From: Pseudomonas solani
Lineage (GTDB): Bacteria; Pseudomonadota; Gammaproteobacteria; Pseudomonadales; Pseudomonadaceae
Direction: 5' to 3'
DNA length: 64,000 bases
NCBI RefSeq assembly: GCF_026072635.1
Contig: NZ_AP023081.1
Location: 2,564,501-2,628,500, forward strand
Program-made: the position numbers and the translations under genes
The notes under the pieces: model-generated
Seen by the model: the letters and a program-made list of their open reading frames with translations, nothing else
Told to the model about the DNA's origin: nothing
Database searches by the model: none
Shown: one piece after another, positions 40,610-48,580 of the stretch
Position numbering within the stretch: the stretch's first letter is position 1
Layout of the letters: every line of letters begins with the position of its first letter

Positions 40610-41620
40610 TCAGCGCCGGTACTGGCTCGGCGGCTGGCCGCTCCAGCGCTGGAAGGCGTGGCGGAAGCTGGCGGTCTCGGCATAGCCGAGCTGCTCGGCG
40701 ATCAGGTAGATGGGCAGGTCGGTCTGCAGCAGCAACTGGCGCGCCTTGTCGTAGCGCACCTCGTCCAGCAGGCGCTGGTAGCTGGTGTTGAGGCGCTGCA
40801 GGTGGCGGCGCAGGGTGCGCTCGGAGCGGTGCAGGCTGCGGGCCACGCGATCCAGGTTGCTGGCCTCGCTCAGGTGCCCGGCCAGGTGCTCGCGGATCTG
40901 GTCGAGCACGTCGTGGCGGCTGGTCAGCTGGGCATCGAGCTTCTGGCACTGCTGCAGGCCGTGGTGGCAGGTCACCGGGTCGGCCAGGGGCAGGGGGCGG
41001 TCGAGCAGTGCGGCGTTGAAGCAGAGGGCCGTGCGCGAATCGCCGAAATCCACCGGACAGCCCAGCTTCTCCGTGTAGGCCGCCGCGTGCAGGGGCGGCC
41101 GGTAGGGCAGGCGTACCCGGCGCGGGCGCACGGCTTCGCCGAGCAGGTCCTGGATCACGGTGAGCAGCGAGGTCAGGCACAGCTCGCTGTTGAACACCAT
41201 CAGCTCCGGCGCGTAGCGGTAGCCGGTGGCGACCAGGCGGGCCTCGGCGCCGTCCTCTTCCAGGGTCAGGGTGAAGTAGCTGCCCAGCAGCGAGGCGTTG
41301 GCCAGGGCGATGTTCAGTGCATCGCGCAGGGTGCGGCTGGCGAGCATGGTGTAGCCAAGGATGCCGTAAGCCGAGACGTGCATGCGCAGGCCCAGGGACA
41401 GGCCCAGCGCCGGGTCGCGGGTACAGCTCAGGGCGTTGGCGAACACCCGCAGCTCTTGGGCGTGGCTGATGAGCTTGTCCGGGGTATCGAGGTCGCTGCA
41501 GGCCACGCCGCTGCCGTCGAGCAGGCGCGGGCGCGGCACTTCCTCGGCCAGGCTCTCCACCGCCAGGGCGATGGTGTGCAGGGTGGTCATGACCCGTTCG
41601 GGTAGCAATGGCGCCGCCAT
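40610..41620 (-). CDS. AraC-family regulator
   Basis: The 336-residue product has an Arabinose_bd-type N-terminal domain (DTPDKLISHAQELRVFANALSCTRDPALGLSLGLRMHVSAYGILGYTMLAS) and a C-terminal AraC HTH (NLDRVARSLHRSERTLRRHLQRLNTSYQRLLDEVRYDKARQLLL; IAEQLGYAETASFRHAFQRWSGQPPSQYR). ATG 41620 is used; an internal ATG at 41590 (MTTLHTIALAV) is an alternative. It ends 10 nt from the convergent oxidoreductase stop and is divergent from carP (130 nt apart). Targets unknown. Confidence 0.87.
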   Translation of the reverse strand: MAAPLLPERVMTTLHTIALAVESLAEEVPRPRLLDGSGVACSDLDTPDKLISHAQELRVFANALSCTRDPALGLSLGLRMHVSAYGILGYTMLASRTLRDALNIALANASLLGSYFTLTLEEDGAEARLVATGYRYAPELMVFNSELCLTSLLTVIQDLLGEAVRPRRVRLPYRPPLHAAAYTEKLGCPVDFGDSRTALCFNAALLDRPLPLADPVTCHHGLQQCQKLDAQLTSRHDVLDQIREHLAGHLSEASNLDRVARSLHRSERTLRRHLQRLNTSYQRLLDEVRYDKARQLLLQTDLPIYLIAEQLGYAETASFRHAFQRWSGQPPSQYRR

Positions 41621-41674
41621 GGTTCGTCCCCTTTGGTAACGGTGGGGTGCCGGGAGAATGCATGGGCCTGTGCA

Positions 41675-41690
41675 TTAAGTTTCGATTCAG
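41675..41690 (+). promoter_or_regulatory. Degenerate BqsR/CarR-type box upstream of carP
   Basis: TTAAG-TTTCGA-TTCAG matches the BqsR repeat TTAAG-N6-TTAAG with one mismatch. It is in the same orientation as carP, 60 nt before its start, and about 20 bp before a TGTATCCT -10-like sequence. The geometry is nearly the same as at carO. Confidence 0.5.
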
Positions 41691-41750
41691 GCATCAGAAT
41701 GGCGCACTCTTGTATCCTCGGCGCGCCCCTGAACCCTAGAGTTTGTCCCG

Positions 41751-42674
41751 ATGCGATCCTTCCTGACTCCCCGTTGGCTGGTTTCCGGCCTGTTGTTCTG
41801 TGTGCTGCTGGTGCTCGGCATCGCCGCCCAGGAGTTTCGCCTGTTCGAGCGCGGCTGGTTCATAGTGCAAGAATGGCGCCACGCTTCGGAGTGGCGCGAG
41901 CGCTCGATCTGGCTGCCGGACTACCGGGTGACCATCGAGGCGCAGCCCATCGAGGGGCTGGACGACGATGTCTCCGCGCTTACCTACGACCCGGACCGCC
42001 ACAGCCTGCTGACGGTCACCAACCAGCGCCCGCAGATCATCGAGCTGTCCCTGGACGGTCACATCATCCGGCGCATCGACCTGCAGGGCTTCGGCGATCC
42101 GGAGGCCATCGAGTACATCAGCAAGGGCGTCTACGTCATCACCGACGAGCGCCTGCAACGCCTGGTCAAGGTGCGCCTGGACGAGGACACCATCCGCCTG
42201 GACGCCAGCGAGTCGCAGCAGCTCTCCCTGGGCATCGGCCTCAACGGCAACAAGGGCTTCGAGGGCCTGGCCTACGACCCCGCCGGGCAGCGCCTGTTCG
42301 TGGCCAAGGAGCGCGACCCGGTGCGCATCTACGAGGTCCATGGCTTCCCCCACACCAACCCGGACAAACCCTTCGCGGTGCACGTGGTGGACGACCCCAA
42401 GCGCGACGCCGGGCTCTTCGTCCGCGACCTTTCCAGCCTGCAATACGACGACCTCAGCGGCCACCTGCTGGCGCTGTCCGACGAATCGCGGCTGGTGCTA
42501 GAGATCAACGCTGACGGCAAGCCCATCAGCAGCCTGTCGCTGCTGCGCGGCATGCACGGCCTGACCCGCGGCGTGCCCCAGGCGGAGGGCGTGGCGATGG
42601 ATAACGAAGGGAACCTGTACCTGGTCAGCGAGCCGAACCTGTTCTACAGGTTCAGCAAGCCGGCGGGGGAGTGA
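41751..42674 (+). CDS. carP: Calcium-regulated beta-propeller protein CarP (SdiA-regulated/YjiK family)
   Basis: The 307-residue product has an N-terminal hydrophobic anchor (WLVSGLLFCVLLVLGIAAQ, about 9-27) and a propeller region with VSALTYDPDRHSLLTVTNQ, GNKGFEGLAYDPAGQRLFVAKERDP and AEGVAMDNEGNLYLVSEPNLFYRF. It is paralogous to the protein encoded at 24081. In PAO1 the equivalent gene just before the rpiA region is PA0327, carP, a calcium-induced putative phytase needed for calcium homeostasis. The degenerate BqsR-like box upstream supports the same control. Faces the AraC gene divergently. Confidence 0.8.
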   Translation: MRSFLTPRWLVSGLLFCVLLVLGIAAQEFRLFERGWFIVQEWRHASEWRERSIWLPDYRVTIEAQPIEGLDDDVSALTYDPDRHSLLTVTNQRPQIIELSLDGHIIRRIDLQGFGDPEAIEYISKGVYVITDERLQRLVKVRLDEDTIRLDASESQQLSLGIGLNGNKGFEGLAYDPAGQRLFVAKERDPVRIYEVHGFPHTNPDKPFAVHVVDDPKRDAGLFVRDLSSLQYDDLSGHLLALSDESRLVLEINADGKPISSLSLLRGMHGLTRGVPQAEGVAMDNEGNLYLVSEPNLFYRFSKPAGE

Positions 42675-42702
42675 GCGGCCCGCGAACGGGGCCGCCCGAG
42701 GG

Positions 42703-43374
42703 TCAGGCCTTCAGCGTCTTCACGCCTTCCGCAGTGCCGAGCAGCAGCAGGTCGGCGGGGCGGGCGGCGAAGAGGCCGTTGGTGACCACGCCGACGATGG
42801 CGTTGATCTGCGCCTCCAGGGTCACCGGGTCGGTGATCGAGAGGTTGTACACATCGAGGATGATGTTGCCGTTATCGGTGACCACGCCTTCGCGGTAGAC
42901 CGGGTCGCCGCCCAGCTTCACCAGCTGGCGCGCCACGTGGCTGCGGGCCATGGGGATGACTTCCACCGGCAGGGGGAAGGCGCCGAGCACCGGCACCAGC
43001 TTGCTGCCGTCGGCGATGCAGATGAAGGTGCGTGCCACGGCGGCGACGATCTTCTCGCGGGTCAGGGCGGCACCGCCGCCCTTGATCAGATTCAGGTGCG
43101 CGTCGCTCTCGTCGGCGCCGTCGACGTAGAACTCCAGGGCGTCCACCGCGTTCAGGTCATAGACCGGAATGCCGTGGCCCTTGAGGCGCTGGGCGGTGGC
43201 TTCGGAGCTGGCGACCGCGCCGTCGAAGGCCATCTTGTGCTGAGCCAGGGCGTCGATGAAGAAGTTGGCGGTCGAGCCGGTGCCGACGCCGACGACGCTC
43301 TTGCTGTCGAGCAGCGGGAGGATATGGTCGACTGCGGCCTGGGCGACTGCCTGCTTGAGCTGGTCCTGGGTCAT
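42703..43374 (-). CDS. rpiA: Ribose-5-phosphate isomerase A
   Basis: The 223-residue enzyme interconverts ribose-5-phosphate and ribulose-5-phosphate in the pentose-phosphate pathway. Phosphate-binding GTGSTA is at 31-36, DGADESD (about 86-92) and IKGGGAALTREKI (about 97-109) carry the catalytic Asp/Glu/Lys, and TDNGNIILDV is the conserved C-terminal motif. The ATG at 43374 gives the normal length; an in-frame start at 43497 would run into the ilvA promoter region. Divergent from ilvA, 143 nt apart. Confidence 0.96.
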   Translation of the reverse strand: MTQDQLKQAVAQAAVDHILPLLDSKSVVGVGTGSTANFFIDALAQHKMAFDGAVASSEATAQRLKGHGIPVYDLNAVDALEFYVDGADESDAHLNLIKGGGAALTREKIVAAVARTFICIADGSKLVPVLGAFPLPVEVIPMARSHVARQLVKLGGDPVYREGVVTDNGNIILDVYNLSITDPVTLEAQINAIVGVVTNGLFAARPADLLLLGTAEGVKTLKA

Positions 43375-43517
43375 GCTGGTGGTCCACGTATGAAAGGAAA
43401 TGCGAGGGCGCGGATTATAGCCGTTCAGCGCGGCAAAACCCCGCATTCTCTGTGGTCGGGCGACGAAGCCCTGGGGTAGACTCGCCCATCCCCGCAAGCC
43501 CCGCCAGTGAAGCCGTG

Positions 43518-45032
43518 ATGCTCGAAGACTACGTGAAGAAGACCCTCACCTCGCGCGTTTATGACGTGGCGGTGGAGACCCCCTTGCAACCCGCGCTGCG
43601 CCTGTCCGAACGCCTCGGCAACCAGGTGCTGCTCAAGCGCGAGGACCTGCAGCCGGTGTTCTCCTTCAAGATTCGCGGCGCCTACAACAAGCTGGCGCAG
43701 CTCAGCGCCGAGGAGCTGGCGCGCGGCGTGGTCACCGCCTCGGCCGGCAACCATGCCCAGGGCCTGGCCCTGGCGGCCCGCGAGCTGGGCATCAAGGCGA
43801 CCATCGTGATGCCGCGCACCACCCCCGAGCTCAAGGTCCAGGGCGTGCGCGCCCGGGGCGGCAAGGTGGTGCTGCACGGCGACGCCTTCCCCGAGGCGCT
43901 GGCCTATTCGCTGAAGCTGGTGGACGAGAAGGGCTTCGTCTACATCCACCCCTACGATGACCCGCACGTGATCGCCGGCCAGGGCACCGTGGCGATGGAG
44001 ATCCTCCGCCAGCACCCGGGGCGCCTGGACGCCATCTTCGTGCCGGTGGGCGGCGGCGGCCTGATCGCCGGCATCGCCGCCTATGTGAAGTACCTGCGTC
44101 CCGAGGTGAAGGTGATCGGCGTCGAGCCGGACGACTCCAACTGCCTGCAGGCCGCCATGGCCGCCGGCGAGCGCGTGGTGCTGGGCCAGGTCGGGCTGTT
44201 CGCCGACGGCGTGGCCGTGGCGCAGATCGGCCAGCACACCTTCGACATCTGCCGCGAGCACGTGGACGAGGTGATCACCGTCAGCACCGACGAGATCTGC
44301 GCAGCGATCAAGGACATCTACGACGACACCCGCTCCATCACCGAGCCCGCCGGCGCCCTGGCCGTGGCCGGGATCAAGAAGTACGTCGAGCGCGAAGGCA
44401 GCAGCGGGCAGACCCTGGTGGCCATCGATTCCGGCGCCAACATCAACTTCGACCGCCTGCGCCATGTGGCCGAGCGTGCCGAACTGGGCGAGAAGCGCGA
44501 GGCGATCATCGCCGTGACCATCCCCGAGCGCCCGGGCAGCTTCAAGGCCTTCTGCGAGGCCATCGGCAAGCGCCAGATCACCGAATTCAACTACCGCTAC
44601 AACACCGATGCCGAGGCGCACATCTTCGTCGGCGTGCAGACCCACCCGGAGAACGACCCGCGCGAGGTGCTGGTGCAGAGCCTGCGCGACCAGGGCTTCC
44701 CGGTGCTGGACCTGACCGACAACGAACTGGCCAAGCTGCACATCCGCCACATGGTCGGCGGCCACGCGGCGCGGGTGGAGGACGAGTCGGTCTTCCGCTT
44801 CGAATTCCCCGAGCGCCCCGGCGCGCTGTTCAACTTCCTCAACAAGCTGGGCGGGCGCTGGAACATCACCCTGTTCCACTACCGCAACCACGGCGCCGCC
44901 GACGGCCGCGTGGTGGCCGGGCTGCAGGTGCCGGCGGACGAGCGCCACCTGATCCCCGCGGCGCTGGAAGAGATCGGCTACCCCTATTGGGACGAGAGCG
45001 ACAACCCGGCCTACCGGCTGTTCCTCGGTTGA
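43518..45032 (+). CDS. ilvA: Threonine deaminase (biosynthetic)
   Basis: The 504-residue PLP enzyme converts threonine to 2-oxobutyrate, the first step of isoleucine synthesis. The PLP lysine is Lys51 in FSFKIRGAYNK, ASAGNHAQG (about 74-82) holds the substrate loop and PVGGGGLIAGIA (about 178-189) binds phosphate. Two ACT-like regulatory domains follow (about 325-405 and 415-495; IPERPGSFKAFCEAIG and FPERPGALFNFLNKLGG), giving isoleucine/valine control. Full length for biosynthetic IlvA. The ilvD gene at the end of the window acts later in the same pathway. Confidence 0.96.
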   Translation: MLEDYVKKTLTSRVYDVAVETPLQPALRLSERLGNQVLLKREDLQPVFSFKIRGAYNKLAQLSAEELARGVVTASAGNHAQGLALAARELGIKATIVMPRTTPELKVQGVRARGGKVVLHGDAFPEALAYSLKLVDEKGFVYIHPYDDPHVIAGQGTVAMEILRQHPGRLDAIFVPVGGGGLIAGIAAYVKYLRPEVKVIGVEPDDSNCLQAAMAAGERVVLGQVGLFADGVAVAQIGQHTFDICREHVDEVITVSTDEICAAIKDIYDDTRSITEPAGALAVAGIKKYVEREGSSGQTLVAIDSGANINFDRLRHVAERAELGEKREAIIAVTIPERPGSFKAFCEAIGKRQITEFNYRYNTDAEAHIFVGVQTHPENDPREVLVQSLRDQGFPVLDLTDNELAKLHIRHMVGGHAARVEDESVFRFEFPERPGALFNFLNKLGGRWNITLFHYRNHGAADGRVVAGLQVPADERHLIPAALEEIGYPYWDESDNPAYRLFLG

Positions 45033-45098
45033 CGGCGGCGGCCGCCCGCGATGGCGGCCATCTACACTCTGCTCGTCGCCCGGATGGAGTGATAAGGA

Positions 45099-45542
45099 AT
45101 GGATGACTACCTGATGCTGCAGATACTTCACGGCTTGCTGACCTTCCTCCTGTTCGTCGTCGCCGGCGGCCTGCTGTGGTTCGTTCTGCGGGCCTGGCAC
45201 GGCGGCCTGCGTGGCTGGGCACCGAGCCTGCGCCAGTCCGTGCTGTTCGGCGTGCCGGCGCTGCTGGCCCTGGGCGTGGCCCTGCCGATCACCGGCTGGT
45301 GGCTGCTGGCCCTGGCGGAAATCCCCTTCGGCCTGACCTGGGTGCTGGGCAGCTCCATCCTTTACCTGCTGGCCGGCATCGCCTGGCTGGCCTTCACCCG
45401 GCGCCTGCTGGTGCTGCATGCCGGGGACGCCCCCAGCGCCGCCCCGCGCAGCCGCTTCCTCGGCTTCAGCCTGGGTTACGGCGCGGTCGGCTTCCTGTTG
45501 CTGCTGATCATCCTCGTGCTGACCCTGGCCAAGCCGGCCTGA
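45099..45542 (+). CDS. Four-helix membrane protein of unknown function
   Basis: The 147-residue product has four strongly hydrophobic segments (about 8-29, 47-70, 78-98, 123-145). It opens MDDYLMLQILHGLLTFLLFVVAGGLLW. The layout resembles DUF2269-type proteins, and a clearer DUF2269-like gene follows at 46801. AAGGA lies five to nine bases before the ATG. It is followed 2 nt later by the SDR gene, so the three genes 45099-47274 form one operon. Confidence 0.75.
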   Translation: MDDYLMLQILHGLLTFLLFVVAGGLLWFVLRAWHGGLRGWAPSLRQSVLFGVPALLALGVALPITGWWLLALAEIPFGLTWVLGSSILYLLAGIAWLAFTRRLLVLHAGDAPSAAPRSRFLGFSLGYGAVGFLLLLIILVLTLAKPA

Positions 45543-45544
45543 GC

Positions 45545-46804
45545 TTGGCCAGGCGCATCCTGCTGGTCGGTGCCAGCGGCTTTATCGGTCGTCACCTTCT
45601 GCGCGCCCTGTCTGCCGGCGGCCACAGCCTGGTCGCCACCTCCCGCTCGGGCACCGGGCCGCAGTTGCCCGGCGTCGTCTGGCAGCCGCTGGACCTGGAG
45701 CGCCTGGCTGAAAAGCCCGAGCTCTTCCCCTGGCCCGATGGCATCGACCTGGTGATCAACGCCGCCGGCGTGCTGGACAGCGACCTGGCGCGCCAGGCCC
45801 GTGTGCAGGCCGATGGCGCCTGCGCCCTGTTCGACCTTGCCGCCCGCCACGGCGCGGCGGTGCTGCAGGTGTCCGCCCTGGGCGCGGGTGAGGCGGGCGG
45901 GTTGCCCTTCCTCGCCAGCAAGGCGCGGGCAGATGCACACCTGCTGGCTCTGGGGATTCCCGCCGTGGTGCTGCGCCCGTCCCTGGTGCTGGGCGAGGGT
46001 GGCGCCAGCAGCGCCTGGCTGGAACGCCTCGCCGCGTTGCCCCTGGCGCCCCTGCTGGATACCCGGGCGCGGAGCATGCCGCTGCATGTGGATGACCTGG
46101 TGGGCGCGGTGTCGGCCTTGTTGCAGCACTGGCCCGAACAGCCTGGGGTGCTGGAGCTGGTCGGTCCCGAAGCGCTGACCCAGGGCGAGTTGCTCGACCG
46201 CCTGCGCGCGAGCATGGGCTGGAGCCCGGCGCGGTATATCCAGCTGCCACGATCACTGGCGGGTATCGCCGCCCGCCTGCATCTGCTGGACCCGCAACTG
46301 CCGGCCCTGGCGCGGCAAGACAACCTGGGCGATGCCGCGCCTTTGGAGCGGCTCTGCGGCCATCGCCCGGCAGCGCTCGGCCAGCGCCTGGATTCCACCT
46401 GGCCGCAGAAGGCCCGGGCGGTGAACGGCTGGCTGCATCCCCTGATGCTGGCGGCCCTGGTGCTGATCTGGCTGGGCACCGCACTGGTCTGCCTCGGCCC
46501 CGGGTTCGACTGGGGGCTGCGGATCATGGCGGAGATGGGTGTTTCCGGCCTGCTGGCCACGTTGGCGGTGGTGGGCGGTGCCTTGCTGGATGCGCTGCTG
46601 GGCATCGGCCTGCTGCTGCGGCGTTGGCGGCGCCACGCGCTGCTCGCGCAGCTGGGCCTGATGCTGGCCTATACGCTGCTGATCAGCCTGCTGCTTCCGC
46701 ACTACTGGGCCGACCCTTATGCTGCGGTCGGCAAGAATCTCGTGCTCATGGTCGCCACCCTCTGGGTGCTGTGGCTGGAGCCCTCGCAACGGAAAACCGG
46801 ATGA
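45545..46804 (+). CDS. SDR-type NAD(P)-binding domain fused to a DoxX-like membrane domain
   Basis: The 419-residue protein starts at a TTG two bases after the previous stop; no ATG or GTG lies near, and the Rossmann motif LLVGASGFIG begins at residue 6, so the start is well constrained. Residues 1-270 are an atypical SDR of the complex-I NDUFA9/YbjT type (VINAAGVLD; VSALGAGEAGGLPFLASKARAD; VLRPSLVLGEGG). Residues about 285-419 form a DoxX-like four-helix membrane domain. The role is unknown; the layout suggests a membrane-bound quinone or lipid-linked redox factor. Overlaps the next gene by 4 nt. Confidence 0.82.
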   Translation: MARRILLVGASGFIGRHLLRALSAGGHSLVATSRSGTGPQLPGVVWQPLDLERLAEKPELFPWPDGIDLVINAAGVLDSDLARQARVQADGACALFDLAARHGAAVLQVSALGAGEAGGLPFLASKARADAHLLALGIPAVVLRPSLVLGEGGASSAWLERLAALPLAPLLDTRARSMPLHVDDLVGAVSALLQHWPEQPGVLELVGPEALTQGELLDRLRASMGWSPARYIQLPRSLAGIAARLHLLDPQLPALARQDNLGDAAPLERLCGHRPAALGQRLDSTWPQKARAVNGWLHPLMLAALVLIWLGTALVCLGPGFDWGLRIMAEMGVSGLLATLAVVGGALLDALLGIGLLLRRWRRHALLAQLGLMLAYTLLISLLLPHYWADPYAAVGKNLVLMVATLWVLWLEPSQRKTG

Positions 46805-47274
46805 GCCTGTACCTGCTGCTGAAGACCCTGCACATCATGTCCTCCACCCTGCTGTTCGGCACCGGGCTGGGCTCGGCCTACTACGCCCTGCGCGCCTGGC
46901 GCAGCCAGCGGCTGGAGGTGATCGCCGTGACCTTCCGCCACCTGGTCACCGCCGATTGGCTGTTCATCGCCACCACCGCGGTGTTCCAGCCGTTCAGCGG
47001 CCTGGCCCTGGCCAAGCTGGCGGGCTGGCCGTTGAACCAGGTGTGGTTGCTGTGGAGCGTGGGCCTGTACGTGTTCGCCGGGCTCTGCTGGTTGCCGGTG
47101 GTGTGGCTGCAGATCCGCGTGCGCGACATGGCGCGCGATGCGCTGGCCGACGGCGGGGAGCTGCCGGCCAGGGCGCACCTTTATATGAAGGTCTGGTTCA
47201 TCCTGGGCTGGCCGGCCTTCATCGCCTTCGTCGGCATCTTCTTCCTGATGGTGGCCAAGCCGCTCTCGCTCTGA
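46801..47274 (+). CDS. DUF2269-family integral membrane protein
   Basis: The 157-residue product has four hydrophobic segments. The opening LLLKTLHIMSSTLLFGTGLGSAYY with an intramembrane His, and VTADWLFIATTAVFQPFSGLALA are the hallmarks of DUF2269. Conserved histidines (His11, His46, His126 by approximate count) hint at heme or metal binding, as in other four-helix membrane proteins, but this is inference. The ATG overlaps the SDR stop as ATGA, so translation is coupled. Confidence 0.85.
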   Translation: MSLYLLLKTLHIMSSTLLFGTGLGSAYYALRAWRSQRLEVIAVTFRHLVTADWLFIATTAVFQPFSGLALAKLAGWPLNQVWLLWSVGLYVFAGLCWLPVVWLQIRVRDMARDALADGGELPARAHLYMKVWFILGWPAFIAFVGIFFLMVAKPLSL

Positions 47275-47280
47275 GGCGGC

Positions 47281-47934
47281 TCAGCGCAGGGAAATCACCG
47301 GCCAGCCGCGACGCTCGGCCTCGGCGCGCAGCTTGGGGTCGGGGTCGACCGCCACCGGGCGGGTCACCCGCTCCAGCAGCGGCAGGTCGTTGAGCGAATC
47401 ACTGTAGAAGCTGGCGCCTTCCAGGCTCAGGCCGGTTTCGGCGAGCCAGCGCTCCAGGCGGGTGACCTTGCCGTCGCGGAAGCAGGGCACGTCGATGGTG
47501 CGCCCGGTGTAGCGGCCGTTCTCCATCTCGCATTCGGTGGCCAGCAGGGTCTCGATCCCCAGGCGTGCGGCGATGGGGCCGGTGACGAAGCGGTTGGTGG
47601 CGGTGATGATCACCAGCTTGTCGCCTGCCGCGCGGTGCTCGGCCAGCAGGGCCTCGCCCTTGGCCAGGATGATCGGCTCGACGCAATCACGCATGAACTC
47701 GCGGTGCCACTGCTCCAGCTGGGCCATCTCGGTGCGGCCGAGGATTTCCAGGCTGAAGTTCAGGTAGTCGGTGATGTTCAGGCGGCCGGCGAGGTAATCC
47801 TGGTAGAACTCGTCGTTGCGGCTCTTGTAGGCATCGCCGTCGAGAATGCCGCGTTCGCACAGGTAGTCGCCCCAGGCGTGATCGCTGTCGCCGCCGAGGA
47901 GGGTGTTGTCGAGATCGAAAAGGGCCAGGCGCAC
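47281..47934 (-). CDS. HAD-superfamily IB phosphatase, probable histidinol-phosphatase
   Basis: The 217-residue HAD phosphatase has motif I FDLDNTLL (Asp7, Asp9), motif II in VIITATNRF, the lysine in RDGKVTRLERW and motif III YSDSLNDLPLL. It belongs to the HAD-IB serine-phosphatase-like group. The PAO1 orthologue PA0335 has, as I recall, been reported to be the missing histidinol-phosphate phosphatase of Pseudomonas histidine synthesis; I give no symbol because I cannot check this. Divergent from rppH, as in PAO1. Confidence 0.87.
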   Translation of the reverse strand: MRLALFDLDNTLLGGDSDHAWGDYLCERGILDGDAYKSRNDEFYQDYLAGRLNITDYLNFSLEILGRTEMAQLEQWHREFMRDCVEPIILAKGEALLAEHRAAGDKLVIITATNRFVTGPIAARLGIETLLATECEMENGRYTGRTIDVPCFRDGKVTRLERWLAETGLSLEGASFYSDSLNDLPLLERVTRPVAVDPDPKLRAEAERRGWPVISLR

Positions 47935-48078
47935 GTCTTTTACCTTGAATCGAAACTACGGAGGGCGGCCAGAATAACCACTTTTCCCCGGCCTGCCCAT
48001 TGCGCTAAAAGCCCGCATTGCCGCGTTTACAGGCTTTATGGAACAATGCCGGAACATGCGTATGCGAGGTTGTTCGCC

Positions 48079-48558
48079 GTGATCGATCCCGATGGTTTTC
48101 GCCCCAATGTCGGCATCATTCTCGCCAATGAGGTCGGGCAGGTGCTGTGGGCTCGGCGTATCAATCAGGACGCCTGGCAGTTCCCCCAGGGGGGCATCAA
48201 CCCCCGTGAGACGCCGGAAGAGGCGCTGTACCGCGAGCTGAACGAAGAGGTCGGGCTCGAGGAACGGGATGTGAAAATACTTGCATGCACCCGGGGCTGG
48301 TTGCGCTATCGTCTGCCGCAGCGTCTGGTGCGGACCCATAGCCAACCCCTGTGCATCGGGCAGAAGCAGAAGTGGTTCCTGTTGCGCCTGCAATCGGACG
48401 AGAACCGGGTTCGCATGGACCTGACCGGCAAGCCTGAGTTCGACGGCTGGCGCTGGGTCAGCTACTGGTACCCGCTGGGACAGGTCGTGACCTTCAAGCG
48501 AGAAGTCTACCGCCGTGCCCTCAAGGAATTAGCCCCGCGCCTGCTGGCGCAAGACTGA
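48079..48558 (+). CDS. rppH: RNA pyrophosphohydrolase
   Basis: The 159-residue Nudix hydrolase removes pyrophosphate from triphosphorylated mRNA 5' ends and so starts RNase E decay. The Nudix box is at 38-60 (GGINPRETPEEALYRELNEEVGL). The start IDPDGFRPNVGIILAN and WFLLRL are diagnostic of RppH/NudH. It begins at a GTG (48079), the only start fitting the family length. ptsP follows after 22 nt, the gene pair conserved in gamma-proteobacteria. Confidence 0.95.
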   Translation: MIDPDGFRPNVGIILANEVGQVLWARRINQDAWQFPQGGINPRETPEEALYRELNEEVGLEERDVKILACTRGWLRYRLPQRLVRTHSQPLCIGQKQKWFLLRLQSDENRVRMDLTGKPEFDGWRWVSYWYPLGQVVTFKREVYRRALKELAPRLLAQD

Positions 48559-48580
48559 CCCGGAGAAAGGCTACAAGGCC

